Shown here piece after piece: positions 23,945 through 32,642 of a stretch of DNA of 64,000 bases. The translations under genes were made by a program, and so were the position numbers. Where the stretch lies: the NCBI RefSeq assembly GCF_002289575.1, contig NZ_NTGA01000007.1:62001-126000 (forward strand), in the 5' to 3' direction. The stretch comes from Dietzia natronolimnaea (GTDB lineage: Bacteria > Actinomycetota > Actinomycetes > Mycobacteriales > Mycobacteriaceae). The stretch's first letter is position 1. Each line of letters starts with the position of its first letter. Below the pieces are notes generated by a model. The model was not told the origin of the DNA. It ran no database searches and saw only the letters and a list, made by a program, of their open reading frames with translations.

Positions 23945-26084
23945 AGAACTCGTACGTGAGCACCGCTTTCCGGGCCTCCTGCGAGTTGTCGGCGGCGCCG
24001 GCGTGGCCGCCCTCGACGTTCTCGTAGTAGGCGACCTCGTGCCCGGCCGCCTCGAGCGCGGCCGTCATCTTGCGGGCGTGACCCGGGTGGACACGGTCGT
24101 CCCGGGTAGAGGTGGTCATGAGGACCGGGGGGTACGGGCGTTCGGAGGCCGGCCGGACGTGCTGGTACGGCGAGTAGGCGCCCAGGAAATCGTCCCAGTC
24201 CTCCGAGTCGGGGTCGCCGTACTCGGCCATCCAGGACGCGCCGGCGAGCAGCAGGTGGTAGCGCCGCATGTCCAGGAGCGGGACCGCGATCGCGAGGGCC
24301 CCGAACAGCTCCGGGTAGCGGGTGAGCATCACACCCATGAGCAGGCCGCCGTTGGACCCGCCGGTCGCGCCCAGCTGGTCGCGGGTGGTGACGCCGGTGG
24401 TGACGAGGGCCCGGGCGACGGCCGCGAAGTCCTCGAACGCGCGGGGCCGGTTCTCCCGGACGGCGGACTGATGCCACGAGGGCCCGTACTCGCCGCCGCC
24501 CCGGATCCCCGCCACCACGTAGGTGCCGCCTCCGGTGAGCCACAGCGCCCCGCGCAGGGCCGCGTACGACGGTCGCATCGACACCTCGAAACCGCCGTAG
24601 CCGTAGAGGATGGTCGGCCTGGGCCCGTCGGGCCCGGGGCCGCGCATCACGGTGTAGGGCACCGAGGTGCCGTCGTCACTGACCGCCGTGTGCCGGGTGA
24701 CCTCGATCCCGGTGGTGTCGAAACGGTCCGGGGTGGACCCGAGCGTGGTGGTGGTGCCGTCCGCGCGGAGCAGCACCAGCGAGGGCGGGACGATCGGACC
24801 GGAGACCGCCAGGACGGCGTCGTCGGGGTGGGGGCGCTCGTCGTCGTCACCGTCGTCATCGTCGCTGACACGCCAGTCGGACAGGCGGTCGCACGACAGC
24901 ACGTCCACCGACACGTGGTCCGGTAGTCCCTCGACCGGGCGGGGCTCCCAGGCCCCGTCCGCGGATCCCGGGATCGAGTACGCCTCGAGACGCGACTCGG
25001 CCTCGTCGAGGATCGTCAGCAGGATCCGGCCCCGGCCCCAGGTCACGTCCTCGACCGTGGTGGAGGGGGTGGGGGAGAACAGGACCACGGGCTCGGGCAG
25101 CCGCGAGGGATCGGCGTCCACGGCGGCCCACGGCACCACGAGGACCGAGCCGCCGGGGTGGGATCGGCCCGCGATCACCAGGTCGGTGCGCGGACGCAGC
25201 AGCAGCCAGTCCCCGCAGGAACTCACCCGGCAGTCCTCGGGCACCGGCACCCGGCGGGGCGCCGTCGCGGCGGGATCGGCCCCCGGGGACCAGAACCACT
25301 CCTCGGAGGAGTGGAAATCGGGGGCGCGACTGGCCGTGTACCGGCCCGAGGAGAGGTCGTACGAGGCCCCCACCGCCACGTCCTGCGTCCGCCCGGAGAA
25401 GATGACCGGGGCGTCGAGCGGGTCGGACCCGCGGTGCCACACCCTCGCCAAGCGCGGGTAGCCGGAGTCGGTGGCGTCCGCTCCCTCCGGGTCCAGCGGT
25501 GAGGACAGCAGCAGTGTGTCCCGGTTCACCCAGGACACCGAACTCTTGGCCTCCGACACTCGGAACCCGCCCTCGGCCTCGGGGACGAACCGGCGGGTGG
25601 TCAGGTCGAACTCGCGGACCTCCACCGCGTCCGCGCCCCCGCGTGAGAGCCGGAGGAGCGCCCTGTCGTCGGCGGGACGCCGGACTACCGCTCCCGAGTA
25701 GACCCAGTTGACCCCTTCCTCCGCCGCCAGGGCGTCCACGTCCACGAGGGTGTCCCAGGCCGGGTGGTCGACACCCGGGGCGCCGCGTGTCAGCACGGAC
25801 CACGGCACCCGCCGCCACAACCCGCGGGGATGGTCGGCATCCCGCCAGAAGGTGTAGGCGTACCGGCCCCGCAGGACCGGCCAGGCGATACGGTCGGTGG
25901 CGTCGAGAATCTCCAGGGCGCGCGCGTGGGCGGACTCGGCCTCGGGGCCGAAGGCCAGGTCCGCCACGGTGCGGTCGCTGCGTACCCGGACCCACTCGAG
26001 CGCCTCGGCCGAATCGACGGCCTCGAGGTGCAGGTACGGGTCGGCTGACCCGGGTGGGTTGTCGGGCGATGCGGGTGAGGTCAT
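23904..26084 (-). CDS. Prolyl oligopeptidase family (S9A) serine peptidase
   Basis: A 726-residue cytosolic peptidase cutting after Pro in short peptides. The N-terminal beta-propeller (about 70-420) is followed by the catalytic domain with YGYGGFEVSMRPSY, IRGGGEYGPSWHQSA, the nucleophile motif GATGGSNGGLLMG, an Asp in TSTRDDRVHPGHARK, and the His in VEGGHAG near the end. I chose the ATG at 26084 (MTSPASPDN); an upstream ATG at 26141 would add 19 residues unlike family members. It contains an acidic DDDDGDDDE insertion in the propeller. The last 13 codons overlap the convergent hydrolase gene. Confidence 0.92.
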   Translation of the reverse strand: MTSPASPDNPPGSADPYLHLEAVDSAEALEWVRVRSDRTVADLAFGPEAESAHARALEILDATDRIAWPVLRGRYAYTFWRDADHPRGLWRRVPWSVLTRGAPGVDHPAWDTLVDVDALAAEEGVNWVYSGAVVRRPADDRALLRLSRGGADAVEVREFDLTTRRFVPEAEGGFRVSEAKSSVSWVNRDTLLLSSPLDPEGADATDSGYPRLARVWHRGSDPLDAPVIFSGRTQDVAVGASYDLSSGRYTASRAPDFHSSEEWFWSPGADPAATAPRRVPVPEDCRVSSCGDWLLLRPRTDLVIAGRSHPGGSVLVVPWAAVDADPSRLPEPVVLFSPTPSTTVEDVTWGRGRILLTILDEAESRLEAYSIPGSADGAWEPRPVEGLPDHVSVDVLSCDRLSDWRVSDDDDGDDDERPHPDDAVLAVSGPIVPPSLVLLRADGTTTTLGSTPDRFDTTGIEVTRHTAVSDDGTSVPYTVMRGPGPDGPRPTILYGYGGFEVSMRPSYAALRGALWLTGGGTYVVAGIRGGGEYGPSWHQSAVRENRPRAFEDFAAVARALVTTGVTTRDQLGATGGSNGGLLMGVMLTRYPELFGALAIAVPLLDMRRYHLLLAGASWMAEYGDPDSEDWDDFLGAYSPYQHVRPASERPYPPVLMTTSTRDDRVHPGHARKMTAALEAAGHEVAYYENVEGGHAGAADNSQEARKAVLTYEFFRRRLPRRRPPTG

Positions 26085-26147
26085 GCCCCGATGATGCCGT
26101 GTACGGCGCGGGGACATCTGTACGGGAGGTAAGAAATACACAGGCTC

Positions 26148-26176
26148 TTGTTACCGAGCCGTAGCGTCAGTACCAT
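26148..26176 (+). promoter_or_regulatory. Promoter of the 50-residue small protein gene
   Basis: TTGTTA (26148-26153) and TACCAT (26171-26176) with a 17-base spacer; predicted start near 26183, leader about 70 bases. Confidence 0.6.
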
Positions 26177-26252
26177 CGACGCCATGCAGGGGTCGCCTGA
26201 CCCGGCCATTCTCGAATCCCTCGGGAATGCACTCGATAAACGGAGATACACA

Positions 26253-26405
26253 ATGGGTTCTCTCAGCCTCGGTTCGGTCACGGACTCCCTCGGCAACGCC
26301 ACCGGCACCGGCAGCTCAACGCAGACGATCACCGACCAGATCGCCGAGACCGTCGGCAACCTCGTCGCCACCGCCCTCAAGTCGGTCCTGGGCAACCTGT
26401 CCTGA
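26253..26405 (+). CDS. Small Ser/Thr-rich protein, possible third porin-like peptide
   Basis: A 50-residue protein starting MGSLSLGSVTDSLGNATG, then TITDQIAETVGNLVATALKS and ending GNLS. It has no signal peptide and looks amphipathic in its second half. The LGSVTD segment echoes LGSVGD of the peptide at 21255, and the CGGAGA ribosome site and spacing resemble those of the PorH-like copy 1. It has its own well-formed promoter and a terminator-like hairpin, so it is a monocistronic unit. Relationship to the pore peptides is suggestive only. Confidence 0.6.
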   Translation: MGSLSLGSVTDSLGNATGTGSSTQTITDQIAETVGNLVATALKSVLGNLS

Positions 26406-26423
26406 TCGCACCCGACGCGGGTC

Positions 26424-26461
26424 CCGTCGCCGCCCCTCCCCCCGGGAGGAGGCGGCGACGG
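26424..26461 (+). terminator. Hairpin after the 50-residue small protein gene
   Basis: An 11-bp stem (CCGTCGCCGCC with GGCGGCGACGG) encloses a second inner palindrome (CCTCCCCCCGGGAGG) and is followed by TCATTT. Confidence 0.75.
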
Positions 26462-26528
26462 TCATTTCGGGTGGGGTTCCGCATCGCTCCGGCTCATCCG
26501 GGCCGCCCGGAGCGCTACCCTGTGTGTC

Positions 26529-27923
26529 GTGGCTGACACTCATTACGACCTCATCGTCCTCGGCGCGGGCCCCGGTGGCTACGTCGCCGCAATCCGCGCC
26601 TCCCAGCTCGGCCTCAAGGTGGCCGTGATAGAGGAGAAGTACTGGGGCGGGGTATGCCTCAACGTCGGGTGCATCCCCTCCAAGGCGCTGCTGCGCAACG
26701 CCGAGCTGGCCAACACGGTGCTGCGTGAGGCCAAGACGTACGGCATCTCCGGGGACGTCTCCTTCGACTTCGGCGCGGCCTACGACCGCAGCCGGAAGGT
26801 CTCCGAGGGCATCGTCAAGGGTGTCCACTACCTCATGAAGAAGAACAAGATCACCGAGATCGACGGCTTCGGCAGCTTCACCGACGACAAGACGATCGAG
26901 GTCGACGGCACCGCGTACACCTTCGACAACTGCATCATCGCCACCGGCTCCGTGGTCAAGACGCTCCCCGGAATCGAGTTGAGCGAGAACGTGGTGGACT
27001 ACGAGGACCAGATCCTCTCCCGCGAACTCCCGGACTCGGTCGTGATCGTGGGTGCCGGGGCGATCGGCATGGAATTCGCCTACGTCATGGCCAACTACGG
27101 CGTCGAGGTGACGATCGTCGAGTACATGGACGGCCTCCTGCCGAACGAGGACGCGGAGGTCTCCAAGGAGATCGCCAAGCACTACAAGAAGCTCGGGGTG
27201 AAGGTCCTCACCGGCCACAAGACCACCAAGGTCACCGACAACGGCGACTCGGTCGAGGTCGAGGTCGAGAAGAACGGCGAGGAGGGCAAGACCCAGACGC
27301 TGACCGTGGACAAGGTGCTGATGGCCGTGGGGTTCGCGCCCCGCGTCGAGGGCTACGGGCTCGAGAACACGGGGGTGGAGCTCACCGACCGCGGCGCCAT
27401 CGCGATCGACGACCACATGCGGACCAATGTCGAGGGCATCTACGCACTGGGCGACGTCACCGCCAAGCTGCAGCTGGCCCACGTGGCCGAGGCGCAGGGC
27501 GTGGTGGCGGCGGAGACCATGGCCGGCGCACCGACCCAGACACTGGGCGACTACCGGATGATGCCCCGCGCCACCTTCTGTCAGCCGCAGGTGGCCTCCT
27601 TCGGGCTCACCGAGGCGCAGGCCCGCGACGAGGGGTACGAGGTCAAGGTGGGCAAGTTCCCGTTCTCGGCCAACGGCAAGGCCCAGGGCCTCGGCCACGC
27701 GGTCGGGTTCGTCAAGATCGTGGCGGACGCGACGCACGGTGAGCTGCTCGGCGGGCACCTCATCGGCCCCGACGTCTCCGAGCTGCTGCCCGAGCTGACG
27801 CTGGCCCAGATGTGGGACCTCACCGCCGAGGACGTGGCGCGCAACGTGCACACCCACCCGACCCTGTCGGAGGCCATGAAGGAGGCCATCGAGGGCGTCA
27901 GCGGCCACATGATCAACCTGTAG
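26529..27923 (+). CDS. lpd: Dihydrolipoyl dehydrogenase
   Basis: FAD-dependent E3 component of pyruvate and other 2-oxo acid dehydrogenase complexes; in mycobacteria it also serves peroxidase defence. The 464-residue protein has the N-terminal FAD fingerprint [17 protein letters not shown], the redox disulfide motif [16 protein letters not shown] (near 40-55), a second Rossmann fingerprint [18 protein letters not shown] near 175, the FAD-binding YALGDVTAK, and the C-terminal active-site His-Glu region [12 protein letters not shown]. The start codon is GTG, 7 bases after a TACCCT -10 (26516-26521), so the transcript is probably leaderless. Confidence 0.96.
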   Translation: MADTHYDLIVLGAGPGGYVAAIRASQLGLKVAVIEEKYWGGVCLNVGCIPSKALLRNAELANTVLREAKTYGISGDVSFDFGAAYDRSRKVSEGIVKGVHYLMKKNKITEIDGFGSFTDDKTIEVDGTAYTFDNCIIATGSVVKTLPGIELSENVVDYEDQILSRELPDSVVIVGAGAIGMEFAYVMANYGVEVTIVEYMDGLLPNEDAEVSKEIAKHYKKLGVKVLTGHKTTKVTDNGDSVEVEVEKNGEEGKTQTLTVDKVLMAVGFAPRVEGYGLENTGVELTDRGAIAIDDHMRTNVEGIYALGDVTAKLQLAHVAEAQGVVAAETMAGAPTQTLGDYRMMPRATFCQPQVASFGLTEAQARDEGYEVKVGKFPFSANGKAQGLGHAVGFVKIVADATHGELLGGHLIGPDVSELLPELTLAQMWDLTAEDVARNVHTHPTLSEAMKEAIEGVSGHMINL

Positions 27924-27935
27924 GGCGCCGCCCGG

Positions 27936-28020
27936 CCCGGCCGGCTCTGCCGGCGACAGGCCCGGGTCGTCCCGGCCGGCGTCAGGCCAGGGTCGGCCCG
28001 GCCGGCGTCAGGCCCGGGCC
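27936..28020. repeat. GC-rich direct repeats after lpd
   Basis: CCCGGCCGGC occurs at 27936, 27971 and 27997. The last two head a 26-base unit (CCCGGCCGGCGTCAGGCC then a variable base and GGG). It lies just before a terminator and appears non-coding. Confidence 0.6.
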
Positions 28021-28025
28021 AACGA

Positions 28026-28076
28026 AAAGAGCGTTCCGCGCACCGCCTCTCGGGCGACGTGCGCGGAACGCTCTTT
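28026..28076. terminator. Bidirectional terminator between lpd and a lipoprotein gene
   Basis: An 18-bp perfect stem (28026-28043 with 28059-28076) begins with AAA and ends with TTT, so each strand sees a stem followed by a short T-run. It serves two convergent genes. Confidence 0.88.
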
Positions 28077-28131
28077 ACGATGGCCGGTGAGCGGGCGACG
28101 GATGCCGGCAGGCAGCGGGCCCGCGGGCCTG

Positions 28132-28908
28132 CTATTCGGCCGTCGCGATCTTGGCCATCTGCGCCTGGTAGATGGCATCCAGCGCGCCGTCCGCCGAGGG
28201 CAGGACCGGGTCGGCCGCCGGGTCGTTGCCGCGGGCCGCGTACTCCACGCTCACCGTGGTCTCGCGGGTGTAGCCGTGGATCGCGATCGCCCGGCTCAGC
28301 GATCGGGTGCCGTCGGGCCGGGTGGTGATGAAGTCGCTGGTCACCCGGAAGCCCTCGACGCCTTCGAGGGCCGGGGCGTCCTCCACGGTCATGACCAGCT
28401 CGACGTCCGGGTTGGTGGTGCTGCGCGACGAGGTGCAGGCCTCGTAGAGCGAGCGGTCCATGAAGTCGTCGAGCTTCTCGCCGACCATGCCGATCCCGAA
28501 ACGGTGCTCGGTCTCGTCCTCCTCCGACTGCTTGTACCGCACCGCCGCGGTCAGGCCGTCGGTGGTCGCGAAGTTCGAGACCGTCTCCAGTCGGGAGACC
28601 CTGTCGCACGCCGGGTCCTCCATGAGCTGCTTGCCCTGGTCGGCGACGAGCTTGTCGACCGCCTCCTGGAGGAGAGCCGGCTCGATCACCTGCACCACAC
28701 CGCCGCCGGGGGCCTCGCCCTCGGACAGGACCAGCTGGTCGAGAGGTGCCTGGGGCGCGGACTCGTTGACGGTCGTCGTGGTCTGGGCGTCGCCCGAGGC
28801 GTCGCCGTTCCCTTCGTCGTCGGACGTGCAGGCCGTCAGTGCGGCCGCGGTGACCAGTGCGAGGCCGGCGATCGCGACACGGCGGGGATTGCGGGTGCGA
28901 AGTCGCAT
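28132..28908 (-). CDS. Secreted lipoprotein, function unknown
   Basis: A 258-residue exported protein. Basic N-terminus, hydrophobic core and lipobox LTAC (Cys27) indicate lipidation; the mature protein begins with a Ser/Asp/Thr-rich linker and then a mixed alpha/beta domain (VVQVIEPALLQEAVDKLVADQGKQL onward). Two Cys (in DPACDRVS and EACTSS) may be bridged. Such sensor-like domain lipoproteins are common in mycobacteria and relatives. The ATG at 28908 has an AAGGAG site. No neighbour suggests a function. Confidence 0.72.
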   Translation of the reverse strand: MRLRTRNPRRVAIAGLALVTAAALTACTSDDEGNGDASGDAQTTTTVNESAPQAPLDQLVLSEGEAPGGGVVQVIEPALLQEAVDKLVADQGKQLMEDPACDRVSRLETVSNFATTDGLTAAVRYKQSEEDETEHRFGIGMVGEKLDDFMDRSLYEACTSSRSTTNPDVELVMTVEDAPALEGVEGFRVTSDFITTRPDGTRSLSRAIAIHGYTRETTVSVEYAARGNDPAADPVLPSADGALDAIYQAQMAKIATAE

Positions 28909-29134
28909 CTCTCTCCTTCTAGTACAGAGTCATCGACCATAGTGCCACCGGGTACCCGACAACGGTGCATTGTGGCCCGCATGGAGCCGTGGTGTCCCGC
29001 CCTACACCCCCGCGGGTCAGTGAGATGGACCGCACGGGGGGAGGTAATGAGCTCGGTCCCCGGGTCGGGTGTCTACCCTTGATGCGTCACCGGTTGAGCC
29101 CGATCGGCCCACCGACCCGGAAGCAGGATGCGAC

Positions 29135-29863
29135 ATGGACCATCACGGCATCGATGCCGTGCTCTTCGACCTGGACGGGGTCATCACCCCGACCGCCGAG
29201 AAGCACATGCAGGCGTGGAATCGAATGTTCTCCGCCTACTTCGCCGAGCGCGGGATCGACCCCTACTCGGACGCCGACTACTTCCGCTACATCGACGGCA
29301 AACCCCGTGTGGAGGGCATCGCGTCGATGCTCGCCGCGCGCGGCATCACCCTCCCCGAGGGCGACGACGAGGACCTGCCCGACGCGGACACCGTCAGCGG
29401 ATTGGGGTTGCGCAAGAACCTCGTCTTCCGCGAACTGCTCGATGAGGGAATCGAGCCCTACCCGGGGTCGGTCGCCTACCTCGACGCCCTCGACGCCGCC
29501 GGGATCGCCTCCTGCGTGGTCTCCAGCTCCAAGAACGCGCGCCCCGTGCTCGAGGCGGCGGGACTGCTGGACCGCTTCGAGGTCATCGTCGACGGCCTGG
29601 TGGCCCAGGCGGATCGGATCCCCGGCAAGCCCCGACCCGACACCTACCTCCGGGGCGCCGAACTACTGGGCGTGCCGGCGGGCCGCTGCGCGGTGATCGA
29701 GGACGCCGTCTCGGGGGTGCAGGCCGGCGCCGCCGGCGGGTTCGCGCGCGTCATCGGTGTGGATCGCGGCGCGGGGCGCGAGGTACTGCTCCGGGAGGGT
29801 GCGGACCTCGTCGTCGACGACCTGGCGGACCTCATCCCCGGGCTGACGGAGGCACGGTCATGA
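29135..29863 (+). CDS. HAD family beta-phosphoglucomutase-like phosphatase
   Basis: A 242-residue HAD hydrolase. The nucleophile motif is FDLDGVITPTAE (first Asp followed by LDG), motif II Ser lies in CVVSSSKNA, motif III Lys in GKPRPDTY, and motif IV in AVIEDAVSGVQAG. The cap domain after motif I fits beta-phosphoglucomutases, which convert beta-glucose 1-phosphate to glucose 6-phosphate. The stop overlaps the ATG of the GH65 gene (ATGA), the same pairing as Rv3400-Rv3401, so the enzyme probably uses the GH65 product. I start at the ATG 29135; a TACCCT -10 at 29074-29079 rules out the upstream GTG at 29069 as a start. Confidence 0.87.
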   Translation: MDHHGIDAVLFDLDGVITPTAEKHMQAWNRMFSAYFAERGIDPYSDADYFRYIDGKPRVEGIASMLAARGITLPEGDDEDLPDADTVSGLGLRKNLVFRELLDEGIEPYPGSVAYLDALDAAGIASCVVSSSKNARPVLEAAGLLDRFEVIVDGLVAQADRIPGKPRPDTYLRGAELLGVPAGRCAVIEDAVSGVQAGAAGGFARVIGVDRGAGREVLLREGADLVVDDLADLIPGLTEARS

Positions 29864-32361
29864 CACCCGTCCCACCCGGGCGCGGCCCGGTCCACGACAC
29901 GATCGGGCAGTCCGTGCCCGGCAACATCCGGACGACCTACGGCGTCAACCTCCGCAGTCACCTCGAGGTGCCGGAGATCAACCGCTCCACGCACCCGGTG
30001 GACCCGTGGCGCTGGGTGGAGACCAGCCCCAAGGCCTCCGCGCTGGGGGTCTCGGAGACGCAGTTCGCCGTGGCCAACGGTTACCTGGGCATGCGCGGCA
30101 ACCCGGAGGAGGGCCGCGACTCCCACACCCACGGCACCTACGTCAACGGGTTCCACGAGACCTGGCACATCAAGCACGCCGAGGACGCCTTCGGGTTGGC
30201 GCGCGAGGGCCAGACCATGGTGGAGGCCCCGGACACCAAGACCATCCGCGTCTACGTCGACGACGAGCCGCTCCGTGTGAGCGAGGCCGACCTCGAGCAC
30301 TACGAGCGCAGCATCGACTTCCGGGACGGCATCCTGCGCCGTGAGCTGACCTGGCGCACGCCGGCCGGCAAGAAGGTGATCATCCGCACCACTCGCATGG
30401 TCTCGATGGTGGAGAAGCACCTCGCGGTGATGACCTACGAGATCGAGCTCCCCGAGGAGCCGGCGCCGGTCGTGATCTCCTCGCAGGTCCTCAACCGGCA
30501 GGACGGCGAGAGCGAGTACCACTCCGCCGAGACCGTGCCCGAGGGGTTCGATCCGCGCCGGTCGGACGGCTTCGATCACCGGGTGCTCGAGCCCGTGGTC
30601 TCCGACGGCCAGCGCGGGTACCAGGTGCACGGGTACCGCTGCGCCAACTCGGGGATGTCGATCGCCGTGGCCGTGGACCACGAGGTCGAGACCGAGGACG
30701 AGGTCGACATGAGCGTGGAGAGCGACGACGACGCCTCCAAGGTCGTCTACCACGCCCACGTCACCCCCGGCCGTGTCCTGCGGCTCACCAAGCTGGCCGC
30801 GTACCACACCTCCGAGAAGGTCCCGGCGAACGAACTGGCCGACCGGTGCGCGCGCACCCTGTCCCGGGCGCGTGACCGCGGTGTGGAGGACCTGCAGCGC
30901 ACGCAGCGCGACTGGTACGACCACTTCTGGCACCGCGGGGACGTGGAGGTGGACGGCCCGCCCGAGACTCAGCAGGCCATCCGCTTCAACCTGTTCCAGC
31001 TGGCCCAGGCCTCCGCGCGCGCCGAGACCTACGGGATCGCTGCGAAGGGAGTGACCGGGAGCGGCTACTCGGGTCACTACTTCTGGGACACCGAGACCTA
31101 CGTCCTGCCGTTCCTCACCTACACGGTCCCGCGGTTCGCCCGGAACGCCCTGCGCTTCCGCTACTCGATGCTCGACAAGGCCCGCGCCCGCGCCCGCTTC
31201 CTGTCGGTGAAGGGCGCCCTGTACCCGTGGCGGACGATCAACGGCGAGGAGGCCTCCGCCTACTACGAGGCCGGCACCGCGCAGTACCACATCAACGCCG
31301 ACATCGCGCACGCCATGGTCAAGTACCTGTGGGCCACCGGGGACCAGGAGTTCATGATCCGCGAGGGCGTGGACGTGCTGGTCGAGACCGCGCGGATGTG
31401 GGTCTCGCTCGGGTTCTTCGCCGACGACGGGTGCTTCAACATCCACGGCGTCACCGGGCCCGACGAGTACACCACCGTGGTGGACAACAACCTGTTCACC
31501 AATGCCATGGCGCGGTTCAACCTGGCGGCGGCGGCCGTCGCCTGCAAGCGCATCGCCGAACTGGGTGACGGCCGGTGGGCGGCGATCTGCCGGCGGCTGA
31601 AGATCGACGACGGCGAGATCGCGGAATGGCGGCGTGCCGCCGAGAACATGGTGATCGCCTACGACGAGACCCTCGGGGTGCACCCGCAGGACCAGGACTT
31701 CCTGGCCAAGGAGGTCTGGGACCAGGATCTAGAACACCCGCGTCGCCCGCTGCTGCTGCACTTCCACCCTCTGGTGATCTACCGGCACCAGGTCCTCAAG
31801 CAGGCGGACGTGGTGCTGGCGATGTTCCTGCGCGGCGACGAGTTCACCGAGGAGCATAAGCGGGCCAACTTCGAGTACTACGACCCGCTCACCACGGGTG
31901 ACTCCACTCTCTCGGCGGTCGTGCAGTCGATCATCGCCGCCGAGATCGGGTACTGCGACGAGGCGTTCGAGCACTTCTCAAAGGCGCTCGTGGTGGACCT
32001 GGCGGACGTGCACGGTAACGCCGCCCACGGAATCCACGTGGCCTCGGCGGGCGGGGTGTGGTCGGCGCTCGTGAGCGGGTTCGGCGGGATGCGCGACTAC
32101 CGCGGCGACATCTCGTTCGACCCCCGGGTGCCGGCCGAATGGGGCGCGTTGACGTTCCGGCTGACCGTGCGCGGGACACACGTGCGGGTCCGGTGCACCC
32201 ACACGGAGATCACGATCGTCAACCTCAACGGTGCGGATTTCGACTGCACCGTGCAGGGGCAGGCGGTGACGGTCCCCGCGGGCGAGACCCTCACGATGGG
32301 CTTGGACGAGCGGGCGCGTGCCTGTCTGCCACGCGCCGAGACCTCCACCGGGGAGCGCTGA
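29860..32361 (+). CDS. Glycoside hydrolase family 65 disaccharide phosphorylase
   Basis: An 833-residue GH65 enzyme. Family members phosphorolyse alpha-linked glucose disaccharides (maltose, trehalose, kojibiose, nigerose) to beta-glucose 1-phosphate and glucose. The N-terminal beta-sandwich includes ETQFAVANGYLGMRGNPEEG (about 66-86); the (alpha/alpha)6 barrel includes GSGYSGHYFWDTETYVLPFL (near 400), GALYPWRTINGEEASAYYEAG, and the general-acid Glu in HGVTGPDEYTTVVDNN (Glu536). The phosphate-binding segment near HVASAGGVWSALVSGFGG is present. Substrate is not determined by sequence; trehalose or maltose are likely given actinobacterial physiology. Coupled to a beta-phosphoglucomutase upstream. 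Confidence 0.92.
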   Translation: MTPVPPGRGPVHDTIGQSVPGNIRTTYGVNLRSHLEVPEINRSTHPVDPWRWVETSPKASALGVSETQFAVANGYLGMRGNPEEGRDSHTHGTYVNGFHETWHIKHAEDAFGLAREGQTMVEAPDTKTIRVYVDDEPLRVSEADLEHYERSIDFRDGILRRELTWRTPAGKKVIIRTTRMVSMVEKHLAVMTYEIELPEEPAPVVISSQVLNRQDGESEYHSAETVPEGFDPRRSDGFDHRVLEPVVSDGQRGYQVHGYRCANSGMSIAVAVDHEVETEDEVDMSVESDDDASKVVYHAHVTPGRVLRLTKLAAYHTSEKVPANELADRCARTLSRARDRGVEDLQRTQRDWYDHFWHRGDVEVDGPPETQQAIRFNLFQLAQASARAETYGIAAKGVTGSGYSGHYFWDTETYVLPFLTYTVPRFARNALRFRYSMLDKARARARFLSVKGALYPWRTINGEEASAYYEAGTAQYHINADIAHAMVKYLWATGDQEFMIREGVDVLVETARMWVSLGFFADDGCFNIHGVTGPDEYTTVVDNNLFTNAMARFNLAAAAVACKRIAELGDGRWAAICRRLKIDDGEIAEWRRAAENMVIAYDETLGVHPQDQDFLAKEVWDQDLEHPRRPLLLHFHPLVIYRHQVLKQADVVLAMFLRGDEFTEEHKRANFEYYDPLTTGDSTLSAVVQSIIAAEIGYCDEAFEHFSKALVVDLADVHGNAAHGIHVASAGGVWSALVSGFGGMRDYRGDISFDPRVPAEWGALTFRLTVRGTHVRVRCTHTEITIVNLNGADFDCTVQGQAVTVPAGETLTMGLDERARACLPRAETSTGER

Positions 32362-32397
32362 GGGGAGCGCCGGGGCGGGAAGGCCCGGCGCGCACCC

Positions 32398-32481
32398 GGC
32401 CGGCTCCCGCCCCCACCCGGCCGGCTCCCGCCCCGCCCCGGCCGGCTCCCGCCCCGCCCCGGCCGGCTCCCGCCCCACCCC
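32398..32481. repeat. Four tandem 21-base repeats
   Basis: GGCCGGCTCCCG begins at 32398, 32419, 32440 and 32461, an exact 21-base period with only one or two differences per unit. The array lies in the 281-base gap after the GH65 gene. Because 21 is a multiple of three, one frame would read repeated PAGSRPx, but there is no start signal or ribosome site. The rest of the gap (32482-32642) shows nothing I can name. Confidence 0.85.
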
Positions 32482-32642
32482 GCCGACTTGTGCGCCGTCT
32501 TCGTCCTGCGCGCTCGGAATGCCCGGAGGACGGGCGGGTGCGCTGGCGAAATGGACCAAAGAGGCCGCGCACCTGTGCGTGCCGCAGGGAAAGCGGGCCA
32601 GCTGCGTCGAAAGCTCTGGCGCGGGCGCGCGACGTCGAGGTG

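Noticed and set aside
29069-29134. GTG start 22 codons upstream in the HAD phosphatase gene
   Set aside because: A TACCCT -10 element lies just inside this extension, so the codon would precede the transcription start.
32398-32481. Possible CRISPR array
   Set aside because: Units are contiguous 21-mers with no unique spacers and no cas genes are present.
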